Positions 55,664-64,000 of a stretch of DNA of 64,000 nt are shown piece after piece (the first letter of the stretch is position 1; each line of letters begins with the position of its first letter). The stretch is from Larimichthys crocea (taxonomy: Eukaryota > Chordata > Actinopteri > Sciaenidae). A program made the position numbers and the translations under genes. Location: contig NW_020852797.1 in NCBI RefSeq assembly GCF_000972845.2, positions 1 to 64,000 on the forward strand, given 5' to 3'. The notes below the pieces were generated by a model. It ran no database searches. It saw only the letters and a list, made by a program, of their open reading frames with translations, and was not told the origin of the DNA.

Positions 55664-56835
55664 CAGTGGTGGCCAAAATTATTAGTATGCATGGCATATC
55701 TAAGGTTTCAGTTGTTTTTGTTGAATTGGTCATTAAAATACCCATACAACGAAATATCTACAAGGTCATCATTATGCCCTAAAAACCATAGAATAGAGCC
55801 ATCATAAGGAAATTTACGTAATTTTCCTTCAAAAAAACAAGCTAGGTCTGTGTCTTGAGATGCAGTCCAAGCACTGTAAAGTACACTTTAGACCGCCATG
55901 ATGCTACCAATTCACACCAGAACCAAAAGGGGAGAGGTAGAAAAAAGAAACTTTCAGAAAGACAAGTGAAGCATCTCAAAATTCTCAGTCTCATTGACCA
56001 AATAAAGATCTCACAAGAACTGCATGATGAGATTAACGCCACAATGACTAATGGGTGCAACAGTGTCTTCAGGATGTGGGTGAAGAAGGACTTGTTGGCA
56101 GAATAGCAGCAAAGAAAGCATTACTCAAAGAGAAACATAGAGTGAAACACCTGAAATTTGCAAAAGAACTCAAGAAATGGTCAAAGAGAGATTGGCAACA
56201 AGTGAAGAGTGTATGTTGGACGGAGGGAGGGGGAGAGATAAAAATTTGTGTCTCTTGTCAACAGTTAAACACAGGGGGGGGTAGTATTATAGTGTAGGGC
56301 CATTTCAGCCTCAGGAGCAGGTGACTTAGTGAAAATTGATGCATCATGGATAAGAAAGTATACCACAACATTCTGGTAAGACACAGAATAGCATAGAATA
56401 GCTCATTGGGCCTGGATTTATTTTCCAAGAGGACAAGGACCATAAACATTCTTCTAACTATTGTCAGAACTACCTGTGACATTGAAAATGATGGACTGGC
56501 TCCCTCAAAGTCCAGACCTCAACCCCATAGAGCAAATTTGGGGCGAGAAAATAAACTGGATAGATGTATTGTACATTCAAAGGAAAGCCTTTGGCTTGAG
56601 TTGCAAGGGCATGGGATAACATTAGTGTTGAGGTTCTCAGGAAATATACTGACACAATGCCAGAGAGATGTGCTGCTTTAATTGCTGCAAAAGGTGGACA
56701 TACTAAATATTAAAGTTAAAATGGATAAAATCAGTAAGACTCACTTCATCTGATATTTGTTGCACTCAGAGTAACCATCTGCATGTTTCATGAACATTAT
56801 GAAATTAAATCATGTTTTGGAGGCAAAAAAAAAAA
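55664..56835 (+). mobile_element. Tc1-like transposon F, decayed
   Basis: The left end CAGTGGTGGCCAAAATTATT is preceded by TA (55,662-55,663). The transposase is on the plus strand: GRGRKKKLSERQVKHLKILS (DNA-binding region, 55,933-55,990), KALLKEKHRVKHLKFAKELK (56,115-56,175), a catalytic start damaged at WQQVKSVCWTEGGGEIKI, and GGGSIIV (56,270). Later a QEDKDHKHSSNYCQNYL-type stretch (56,430-56,480) carries the second motif, and SPQSPDLNPIEQIWG-type sequence near 56,505-56,545 the third. The right end repeat is not convincingly present. Multiple frameshifts: inactive. Confidence 0.8.
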
Positions 56836-57480
56836 TGGAATCAAATTAATCTAAAGGCTACAGTAAAGATGGTTATTGCTCAGAATCTCAGAAAAAGTGC
56901 AGAGACTTTACCTTTTTTTAACCATCTCCCACGTACATTACTTAATTAAGCTACAACATGTTATATTAAATTCAATTAACTAAAATGGTAGTTTGTTAGT
57001 TAATTACTGTTGCACACTGAACCATTTTTTTCTTCACATTAAAAGTAGTAACTGTTGAAACATGGGTTGACTTTTATATTGAAGAAATCTGGGGAAATGT
57101 GTAGTAAATGAACTTGACACAGGCCATTATCATTATCAGAAATGTAAGGAGGAGCCACAGTGATGGAAACAGATTATTGCCTGTAGCAGTGTAGTAGTGT
57201 CACCGAATCAACTAGGATTGACATTTTAAAGATTGCCATTTTAATGAACATGTTTCATTTACAGCAATTCTTAGTGCAATAACAACTCTCTCCACTCAAA
57301 CAGTTTCCCTACGGGGATTAATAAAGTACTTCTGATTCTGATTCTGATTCTAGGGGAAATACATTGATTTCCACATAGTACATGCAGGTGTTACTCACAA
57401 TTTAGAAAAGTCACTATGTATAGAATAATACAGTGTGTGCAGTGGAGAAGAACATTAGGCTATATGGGAAATTAAGTTGG
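56836..57480. other. Mostly unrecognised; contains a short LINE tail
   Basis: 57,300-57,352 (CCCTACGGGGATTAATAAAG then TTCTGATTCTGATTCTG) is a common fish LINE/SINE 3' terminus with a TTCTGA repeat tail. Nothing else supported. Confidence 0.5.
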
Positions 57481-58280
57481 TAATTCCTATTAATTACAGT
57501 GAGGCTCAAGCTAAAGCTGCTATAGTTAGCCAGTCCCCTGTAGCCGGTGCCGTACCACCGCAAGTAGCTTCAGTTAGCCGTCCCTCGGTGTTCCCGAGCA
57601 GCCGGGAGGCTGGGTGACTGTTCGAAGGAGGCATAGCCCCAAACTGAAGCCCACGGTACACCACCAACCGTTCCACGTTTTTAACAGATTTTCCCCGCTC
57701 AGCGACACACCCACTGAGAGGCCAACTCTGGTCATTGGCAGCTCCATAGTCCGAAACGTGAAGTTAGCGACACCGCGGGCCATAGTTAAATGCATCCCAG
57801 GGGCCAGAGCGGGCGACATCGAGTCTTTTTTTAAACTGCTGGCTAAAGATAAACGTAGATAAACGTCGGCGGTTACGCCAATCGGAGGTCACTAAAAGTA
57901 ATGTGTCATCTGTGTGTGCATACGCCAAAACAATGTCAGACTCCGTAGTTCTCTCTGGTCCACTTCCCAATGTGACCAGTGATGACATGTATAGCCGCAT
58001 GTCGTCATTCCAACGATGGCTGTCGAGGTGGTGTCCAGCAAACGATGTGGGCTTCATAGATAATTGGACACCTTTCTGGGGAAAACCTGGTCTGATTAGG
58101 ACAGACGGCATCCATCCCACTTTGGATGGAGCAGCTCTCATATCTAGAAATATGGCCAAGTTTATTAGTTGACCAAAGCCGTGACAACCCAGAGTTGAGA
58201 CCAGGAAGCAGAGCTGCAGTCTTACACACTTCTCTGTGCCTCCATGAGAGCAGCTGCCCACCCAGTCCTTTAGTATAGAG
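57481..58280 (+). pseudogene. L2 LINE ORF1: SGNH-esterase-like domain, internally deleted
   Basis: Frame 57,614-57,862 has [23 protein letters not shown] is at the position of the SGNH block I serine. Frame 57,903-58,172 ends in GLIRTDGIHPTLDGAALISR, where DGIHPT is block V with the catalytic Asp-x-x-His. In relatives a G-x-N-D block lies between them. Here KDKRR is followed within a few bases by RLRQSEVTKSN-like sequence in another frame, so the oxyanion block has been deleted. Esterase-like ORF1s are known in CR1/L2-group LINEs and may act on lipids or chaperone RNA. This copy cannot be active. Confidence 0.75.
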
Positions 58281-58811
58281 ACTGTGTCTGTCCCCCGTCC
58301 ACCTACATTATTTAAAGATAAAACAAACAGAAGAGGAGTTCATCATAAAAACTTAATACAAATTAAATCAACATCTCCAACAGTCCAAAATAAGAGAATT
58401 AAATGTGGACTATTGAATATCAGGTCTTTGTCATCTAAAGCTGTCTTAGTCAATGAATTAATATCTGATTATGATATTGATTTGTTCTGTCTCACTGAAA
58501 CCTTGCTGTAGGAGGATGAATATGTTGAATCCACTCCTCCCAGTCATTGTAATACTCATATTCCTCGAAGTACCGGTTGAGGTGGTGGAGTTGGAGCCAT
58601 ATTAAGTCTATTAATAAATCCTAAACCTAAACTAAATTATAATTCATTTGAAAGTCTTGTTCTTAGCCTCACTCACCCAACCTGGAAAACATTGCAGCCA
58701 ATTTTATTTGTTACAGTATATCGAGCTCCTGGTCCTTATACTGAATTTTTATCTGAATTTGCAGAAATTGCATCAGGCTTGATCCTTAAAACAGATAAAG
58801 TAATTATTGTA
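58281..58811 (+). pseudogene. L2 LINE endonuclease N-terminus, cut by TIR-X copy 3
   Basis: Frame 58,284-58,511 reads [20 protein letters not shown] then [20 protein letters not shown] and FCLTET, the start of the L2 endonuclease (N and E catalytic region). It then frameshifts through [20 protein letters not shown] to 58,811, where TIR-X begins, just before the GDFNIH motif. Close in sequence to 18,990-19,445. Confidence 0.85.
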
Positions 58812-59559
58812 CAGATGTAGCAACTTAAAAGTTCCCGTGTTTCCGTGACGGAACCGTGACGGGACCGTCACAGGACCTGCGAAGGTCCTGTGACGGTCCT
58901 CTCACGGTCCGTGGCTGGAATGTAATCCCCCGCGATGACGTAGTCAGTGAGGCCCCGACTGGAAACGCCCCTAAGCAGTCAGTGTGAAAACCAGCTGCAA
59001 TGCCTCATTTGTCCACGGGGAGGAGCAGTGATGTTCCGCTCTCACCGTAGACTGTCTAAAGACACATCTGGACAGATATGCTGGGGTGAGCGGTGACCCG
59101 ATCAGCTGAGACAGAGCACAGTCATGGATGTGGCTTGTGTTGCAAAGGATCATGATCCATTCATATCGCCCCCCACAGCACCAAGTGTTCCGCGGATCAG
59201 TTGATGGGGAAAAAAACAGTTTTGATAAGATAACACTGAGGCCAACATAAACTTTGTATTAAAGAAAACTCTGTTTTTAAGAGTTATATCTGTGTGATGC
59301 TTTCTGAAGTCTGCAGTATGAAACACGGTCGATTTCTGAGTATTCCTCTGAACGCCATAGTGGCCATATTGATAGTACAGTATACTGCACAGTATGATGG
59401 ATGCATGCAGATTAGCGACAGAGAGAGAGAGTGCGCAGGAGAAGAGCTTCAGTAATGATGTACAGTGAGGACAGAATAACCTAGATGTTGTTGATTTGGT
59501 AAACAGTTAACCAATAATAAATAAAATACCTCATAACATTAATGTGACTTGTCGAAAGC

Positions 59560-59868
59560 TGGGCGCAGAGGAGACCACCGGGCTCTGGCTCCGTCCAGCA
59601 TGGACTAAAACACAGCATGGACACTTCAGAAACTATTCGGAATGAGTTCAAATGAATCTTTAAACAGACAAAGTAGTTTTTAAGACTGCATATTGCTAGT
59701 GGATCTATTTTCTGACCCAGAGTGCGTCCGTGACTGGTTCTGAATGAGAGATGCTTTATGGTACGCAGTACCGGACAGTACCGGCTTACTTTCACCTCTG
59801 TCTGCGAGCCAGATGCAGTCATCAAAAGAGCCACATCTGGCTCGCGAGCCAAAGGTTCCTGACCACTG
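59560..59868. repeat. Possible hAT right end nested in TIR-X copy 3
   Basis: GCTCGCGAGCCAAAGGTTCC TGACCACTG at 59,840-59,868 resembles hAT ends of the GGTTCCTGACCCCTG type. The following sequence (ATCTATGTCCACCACTAG) is TIR-X interior. The left end was not located. Confidence 0.4.
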
Positions 59869-59871
59869 ATC

Positions 59872-60157
59872 TATGTCCACCACTAGTCTTTATGTAATTA
59901 CAGGAGCGTCTCTTCTCTTGTGCTCGCGCCTCTCTCTCGTTTATCTGCATGTAAACAACAAACTGACCCTTAAAAAAGTTACTAAAACCGTTCGCTGCAG
60001 AGACGAGCATTTTTCTCTAAAAGTCTGTGTATTCCGCTGCAGCGGTGCCTCCATTTGCAAAAAGAATTGAAGAATAACAACAGCAATAATACATCCTGTT
60101 GAATATTTGATCACGGTTTGATCGTTGTGAGACGCCATTTGAGAATACCTGGTGATT
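59872..60157 (+). repeat. Inverted pair arm 1 around the BEN-like gene
   Basis: Matches the reverse complement of 62,398-62,684: CACCACTAGTCTTTATGTAA through GCAGCGGTGCCTCCATTTGC to TTTGAGAATACCTGGTGAT. Confidence 0.85.
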
Positions 60158-60828
60158 AACAGCCCTTTGGAGGCCCTTTGTTATGCAGGTATTTAAGGCA
60201 CGCACGTATTTTAGGCCAGGTAAACCCCACAAACACATCATAAGCATTCTCATTGCTCAACCTTTTGTTTGCACTTGATGGGCTTTTTTGTCCTACAGTG
60301 TCACACAGATCAGAGCGGAAAATGCAGCTGGTACTGTATGAGTACTGTGTACTATACAGTAGCCTTGTGGTGCAATGGACGCTTCAGTAATTATGTACAG
60401 TGAGGACAGAATAGCCTAGATGTTGTTGATTTAAACAGTGACCATAGGCTAAATAGCGTAAAGCGTAAATGGAAAAAATTACGGGTGAATCAAGTGTGAA
60501 ATAAGTCAAGTATGTTTGGTTTTAATAAAGTTTGCAGTATACGCTTACGAAACCATCATGTGTTGTGATGATGTGATGACAGAGACATATATTTAAGAGA
60601 AGTCAGGACTGAGAGACCTGTGGTTTTAAAGCAAACGAAGTTATTTACAAAACAAAAACCCAAACGTCATATTGTGCTTAATCTGACGTTCACTCATTCA
60701 CTCATTTCGTGCTGACGTGTGTGAGCTCATTAATTCTCAATGTGTAGTCACGAATACCTGGAGGATGACGTCTTTACTGTGTTTACTGGCAGCGTCGTGG
60801 TTATTATTATGGCTAAATGGAACTTCTT

Positions 60829-61008
60829 GAAGCAACAAGTTTCTGTTAATCCCACAGGCGTAAAGAAAACTCCATGAAGCAAGAATCTTTTTTGCAATTG
60901 TTATGTATTTAAGTGCAAAGGCACGCATGCAAATCAAACAAAACAAACGTATAATAACACTTCTAAAGTCTAATACACTTCTAATAATGAAACAATAATA
61001 TATATATA

Positions 61009-61061
<53 letters not shown>

Positions 61062-61914
61062 AAATGTCCTTCAGCGACTGAAGCCAGCGCGCTGCGTCTC
61101 AGGGTCAGCCTTTCGGGGACTTCTGAGTCTTTCGTTTATTCGGCTCCGGATCTTTTGCCACTGGTCCCCAGACAGGTTCGGGAAGCGCTGGGAAACGTGC
61201 TGGTGCACCCTCTCTTTCAAATTGTCCGGCAGTGGCCGTTTGCCGTTGGTGCCGCTCCAATTGACATTCTTCCCCCAACACTTGTAAACGTCAAAGGGAG
61301 TTAGCGCCATGAACACATTGGCAGCGTATGTGTCCGGTCGCGTCTGGCACAGCCTAAAAAATTCTTCCTCCCGTTTCGGCAGCAGGCTCTGACTGCCACG
61401 TCCGGCGTGACAGCACATGGAGCCACGGGATCTGGAGCTGGGAGAGTGGGAATCCCCTGGAGTGTCCTCCGAACGTCAGCCGACGTCTGGCACCTGGGCT
61501 GCTTGGTGTTGTGGTGGGGACTCGCCAACTTTGCAGACACTCCTTGATTTCCTGTACTGCCTCTTCCACTCGGAGCAGTCTCTCATTGAAGCTGTCGGGG
61601 ATGCCATCAGGGACCCTTGTAGCTTCCACTGTGGCTACCCGGCTTTTGAGGGCCCGGATCTCGGCCTCAAGTAGCCCCTGGACCGAACCGGGATAGCTTC
61701 CTGCCACGGAGTTGACAGTGGTAGCCTGTACAAGAAAAGGGGAAGACAGATTATAAATTTAGCCTCTTTTTACACTCCCAAGGTCACTCTCTCTGAATAA
61801 ATCGGGGTCGATTCAATACATACAGTAAACTAAACCTTTTTTTTTATAAGCCGCACGTTTGCCCTTGCTCTCGGGTACTTGCCGATGTCTGTGGACTGTG
61901 AGCGGTGAGGGCTG
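60829..61914 (-). repeat. Direct repeat unit 1 (BEN-like gene copy 1)
   Basis: Matches 62,909-64,000, offset about 2,080 bp, with small indels. The unit covers AGCAACAAGTTTCTGTTAAT, an (AT)n tract, exon C, an intron and exon B. Confidence 0.9.
61018..61056. repeat. (AT)n microsatellite downstream of BEN-like gene copy 1
   Basis: About 20 AT units immediately 3' of the stop codon on the minus strand. The same occurs in copy 2 at 63,089-63,136. Confidence 0.95.
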
Positions 61915-62110
61915 CTTTGTCTAGTGGGAAAGAATCAGATTAATTTGCTCTGCTTCATCAAAGCAGGTATTTTCACTCAGGTGAATTTGTTCAGGCTGAA
62001 AAGCAACAGTGGCATAACTTACCTTTGTAAGACACGTCTTGGCCTCTTGGCTGCTGTAGTATAAAAGTGGCCGGCCTATTTAGCGTAAAGAAGTCCCAGA
62101 ACGATACAGA
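61071..62110 (-). pseudogene. Coiled-coil plus probable BEN-domain protein, copy 1 (spliced)
   Basis: Minus-strand gene with visible splice signals. Exon A ends at 62,023 (ACAAAG|GTAAGT), and exon B starts at 61,920 after TTCTTTCCCACTAG. Exon B ends near 61,836 with a poor donor (GTTTAG; copy 2 has GTAAGT). Exon C runs from 61,725 (after CTTTTCTTGTACAG) to the stop at 61,071-61,073. Exon B encodes a basic stretch. Exon C encodes a heptad-rich coiled coil (QGLLEAEIRALKSRVATVEA ... LLRVEEAVQEIKECLQ), a proline-rich linker, then FMALTPFDVYKCW, GTNGKRPLPDNLKERVHQHV, SQRFPNLSGDQWQKIRSRIN and ERLRSPR. The last part has the BEN-domain layout (GxxGKxxL...V...FP...W..IR..IN..LR). BEN domains bind DNA or chromatin. 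A frameshift between linker and BEN part disables this copy. No catalytic transposase motif is seen. The exon A start is unknown. Confidence 0.55.
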
Positions 62111-62397
62111 CGTTTTGGCAAACGAGAGTCACGTAGACTTTTGCAACAGACTTAGCTCTGGACCCCTTTCAAAAGTTGGGCGGTTGTAATTATTTAAAAT
62201 AATGAAGGGGGCATAGTGGAAAATAACAGTGGGTCCAGGTAAATAAAAAACAGAACCTGTATACTGCAAACTGTTATTAAAAACAAACATGCTGACCTCA
62301 TACTTGATTCACTCGTATGACGTCCATTTGCGTGATAATGAGTGTGTGTGTGTGTGTGTGTGTGTTGGTATATATATATATATATATACGTAAGAGC

Positions 62398-62684
62398 TGT
62401 TATCACCAGGTATTCTCAAATGGCGCTCACAACGATCAAACCGTGATCAATATTCACAGGATGTATTATGCTGTTGTTATTCTTCAATTCTTTTTGCAAA
62501 TGGAGGCACCGCTGCAGCGATACACAGACTTTTAGAGAAAAATGCTCGTCTCTGCAGCGAACGTGTTTAGTAAACTTTTTAAGGGTCAGTTTGTTGTTAC
62601 ATGCAGATAAACGAGAAGAAGGCGCGAGCACAAGAGAAGAGACGCTCCTGTAATTATGCAAAGACTCGGGGATGGACATAGATT
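62398..62684 (-). repeat. Inverted pair arm 2 around the BEN-like gene
   Basis: Reverse-complement partner of 59,872-60,157. The 2.2-kb interval between them holds copy 1 of the coiled-coil/BEN-like gene. 62,341-62,388 also holds GT and AT dinucleotide tracts. Confidence 0.85.
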
Positions 62685-62908
62685 AATCGCGCCAATCAAA
62701 CAGCTGATTGCGCCAATGCCAGCCGGCATTAGCGGGATCAGCTGTTTCTCTGAGTAAACAAAGGCAGCTGTCCAGGTGGAAGCGGCATTTTAAAAAACAC
62801 GAGAAAAACTCAAAAACTCTCTAAAACAACATTGCTAGAGAGATCAGGACTCCAAAGAGTTACAGCGAAGAAAACAAAAACGAACAAAGGAGAAAAAAGT
62901 CAAAAAGA

Positions 62909-63086
62909 GCAACAAGTTTTCTGTTAATCCCACAGCGTAAAGAAAACTCCATGAAGCAAGGAATCTTTTTTGCAATTGTATGTATTTAAGTGCAAAGGCA
63001 CGATGCAAATCAAACAAAACAAACGTATAATAACACTTCTAAAGTCTAATACACTTCTAATAATGAAACAATACTATATATTATAA

Positions 63087-63140
<54 letters not shown>

Positions 63141-64000
63141 ATGCAAAGTCCTTCAGCGACTGAAGCCAGCGCACTGCGTCTCTGGATCAGCCTTTCGGGA
63201 CTCCTGAGTCTTTCGTTTATTCGGCTCCGGATCTTTGCCATGGCCCCAGACAGGTTCGGGAAGCGCTGGGAAACGTGCTGGTGCACCCTCTCTTTCACAA
63301 ATTGTCCGGCAGTGGCCGTTTTGCCGTTGGTGCCGCTCCAATTGACATTCTTCCCCCAACACTTGTAAACGTCAAAGAGAGTTAGCGCCATGAACACATT
63401 GGCAGCGATATGTGTCGGTCGCGTCTGGCACAGCCTAAAAATTCTTCCTCCCGTTCGGCAGGAGGCTCTGACTGCCACGTCCGGTGACAGCACATGGAGC
63501 CACGGGATCTGGAGCTGGGAGATGGGATCCCCTGGAGTGTCTCCGAACGTCAGCCGACGTCTGGCACCTGGGCTGCTTGGTGTTGGTGGTGGGGGACTCG
63601 CCAACCTTTGCAGACACTCCTTGATTTCCTGTACTGCCTCTTCCACTCGGAGCAGTCTCTCATTGAAAGCTGTCGGGGATTGCCATCAGGGACCCTTGTA
63701 CGCTTCCACTGTGGCTACCCGGCTTTTGAGGGCCCGGATCTCGGCCTCAAGTAGCCCCTGGACCGAACCGGGATAGCTTCCTGCCACGGAGTTGACCAGT
63801 GGTAGCCTGTTACAAGAAAGGGGACGACGAGATTATAAATTTAGCCTCTTTTATACACTCCCAAGGTCACTCTCTCTGAATAAATCGGGATCGATTCAAT
63901 ACATACAGTATAACTTACCGCTTTTTTTTTTATAAGCCGCACGTTTGCCCTTGCTCTCGGTGTACTTGCCGATGTCTGTGGCCTTGTGAGCGGTGAGGGC
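62909..64000 (-). repeat. Direct repeat unit 2 (BEN-like gene copy 2), runs off the window
   Basis: Second copy of 60,829-61,914. The window ends before its upstream part, so exon A of copy 2 is not visible. Confidence 0.9.
63151..64000 (-). pseudogene. Coiled-coil plus probable BEN-domain protein, copy 2 (partial in window)
   Basis: Exon B runs from the window end to 63,919 with a clean donor (GCG|GTAAGTTA). It encodes ALTAHKATDIGKYTESKGKR followed by a lysine run. Exon C runs from 63,806 (after CCTTTCTTGTAACAG) to the stop at 63,151-63,153, carrying the same coiled coil, linker and BEN-like part. The main frame 63,646-63,074 is open across coiled coil and linker, through FMALTLFDVYKCWGKNVNWS, then shifts by one base within the GTNGK segment and again before the end. 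It is better spliced than copy 1 but still frame-broken as written, mostly at short homopolymers. Upstream exons lie outside the window. Confidence 0.55.

Larger units (their letters stand above)
58812..64000. mobile_element. TIR-X copy 3: large mosaic element with coding content, runs off the window
   Basis: Starts CAGATGTAGCAACTTAAAAG after TA (58,810-58,811), splitting an L2. The first 300 bp match the reversed right end of copy 2, including GGACC-type subterminal repeats. Further in are blocks shared with copies 1 and 2 in both orientations, an inverted pair (59,872-60,157 and 62,398-62,684), and two tandem copies of a minus-strand multi-exon gene. The other end is not in the window, so whether this is one element or several nested ones is open. 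Confidence 0.6.

Overview
The window looks like gene-poor, repeat-saturated DNA from a ray-finned fish. The evidence is the mix of elements: L2-type LINEs with the fish-typical 3' tail (ACAAATAAAATTTGATTTG), a Rex1/CR1-like reverse transcriptase, L1-clade LINE fragments, at least six Tc1-like transposons, several hAT elements, and a gammaretrovirus-like endogenous retrovirus (ERV). I recognise no ordinary host gene, tRNA, rRNA or CRISPR array. Nearly all coding potential is transposon- or retrovirus-derived, and most of it is broken.

Layout. 1-19,704 is a large inverted repeat. Both arms carry an L2 LINE interrupted by a second LINE ('LINE-B'). The left arm is 1-6,011 (LINE-B then runs on to about 8,305) and the right arm is 13,659-19,704. 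Between them lies an L1-clade LINE split by a 2.5-kb terminal-inverted-repeat (TIR) element, here called 'TIR-X'. 19,705-22,195 is mostly unrecognised sequence plus a solo LTR. 22,204-24,537 is a nested hAT composite with a 42-bp minisatellite and a BED-finger ORF. 24,785-26,065 is an ORF1-only LINE. 26,395-33,727 holds L2 pieces, two Tc1-like elements and a long fish repeat family.

33,728-48,509 is one ERV on the minus strand. It has a 5' LTR, primer binding site, pol and env fragments, polypurine tract and a truncated 3' LTR. It sits inside an L2 copy and was itself hit by a Tc1 (in pol), a TIR-X copy (in env), a hAT carrying a LINE (downstream of TM), and a repeat block between RNase H and integrase.

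48,510-58,811 holds L2 tails, three more Tc1-like fossils, a hAT transposase C-terminus, unrecognised sequence and a 5' L2 with an SGNH-esterase-like ORF1. 58,812 to the window end is a third, much larger TIR-X-ended mosaic. It contains two tandem copies of a spliced minus-strand gene for a coiled-coil protein with a probable BEN domain.

The most novel-looking system is TIR-X: short non-coding copies with TA target sites and subterminal GGACC-type repeats, and one large copy carrying the coiled-coil/BEN-like genes. The nested order gives a relative chronology: L2, then ERV, then Tc1, TIR-X and hAT.
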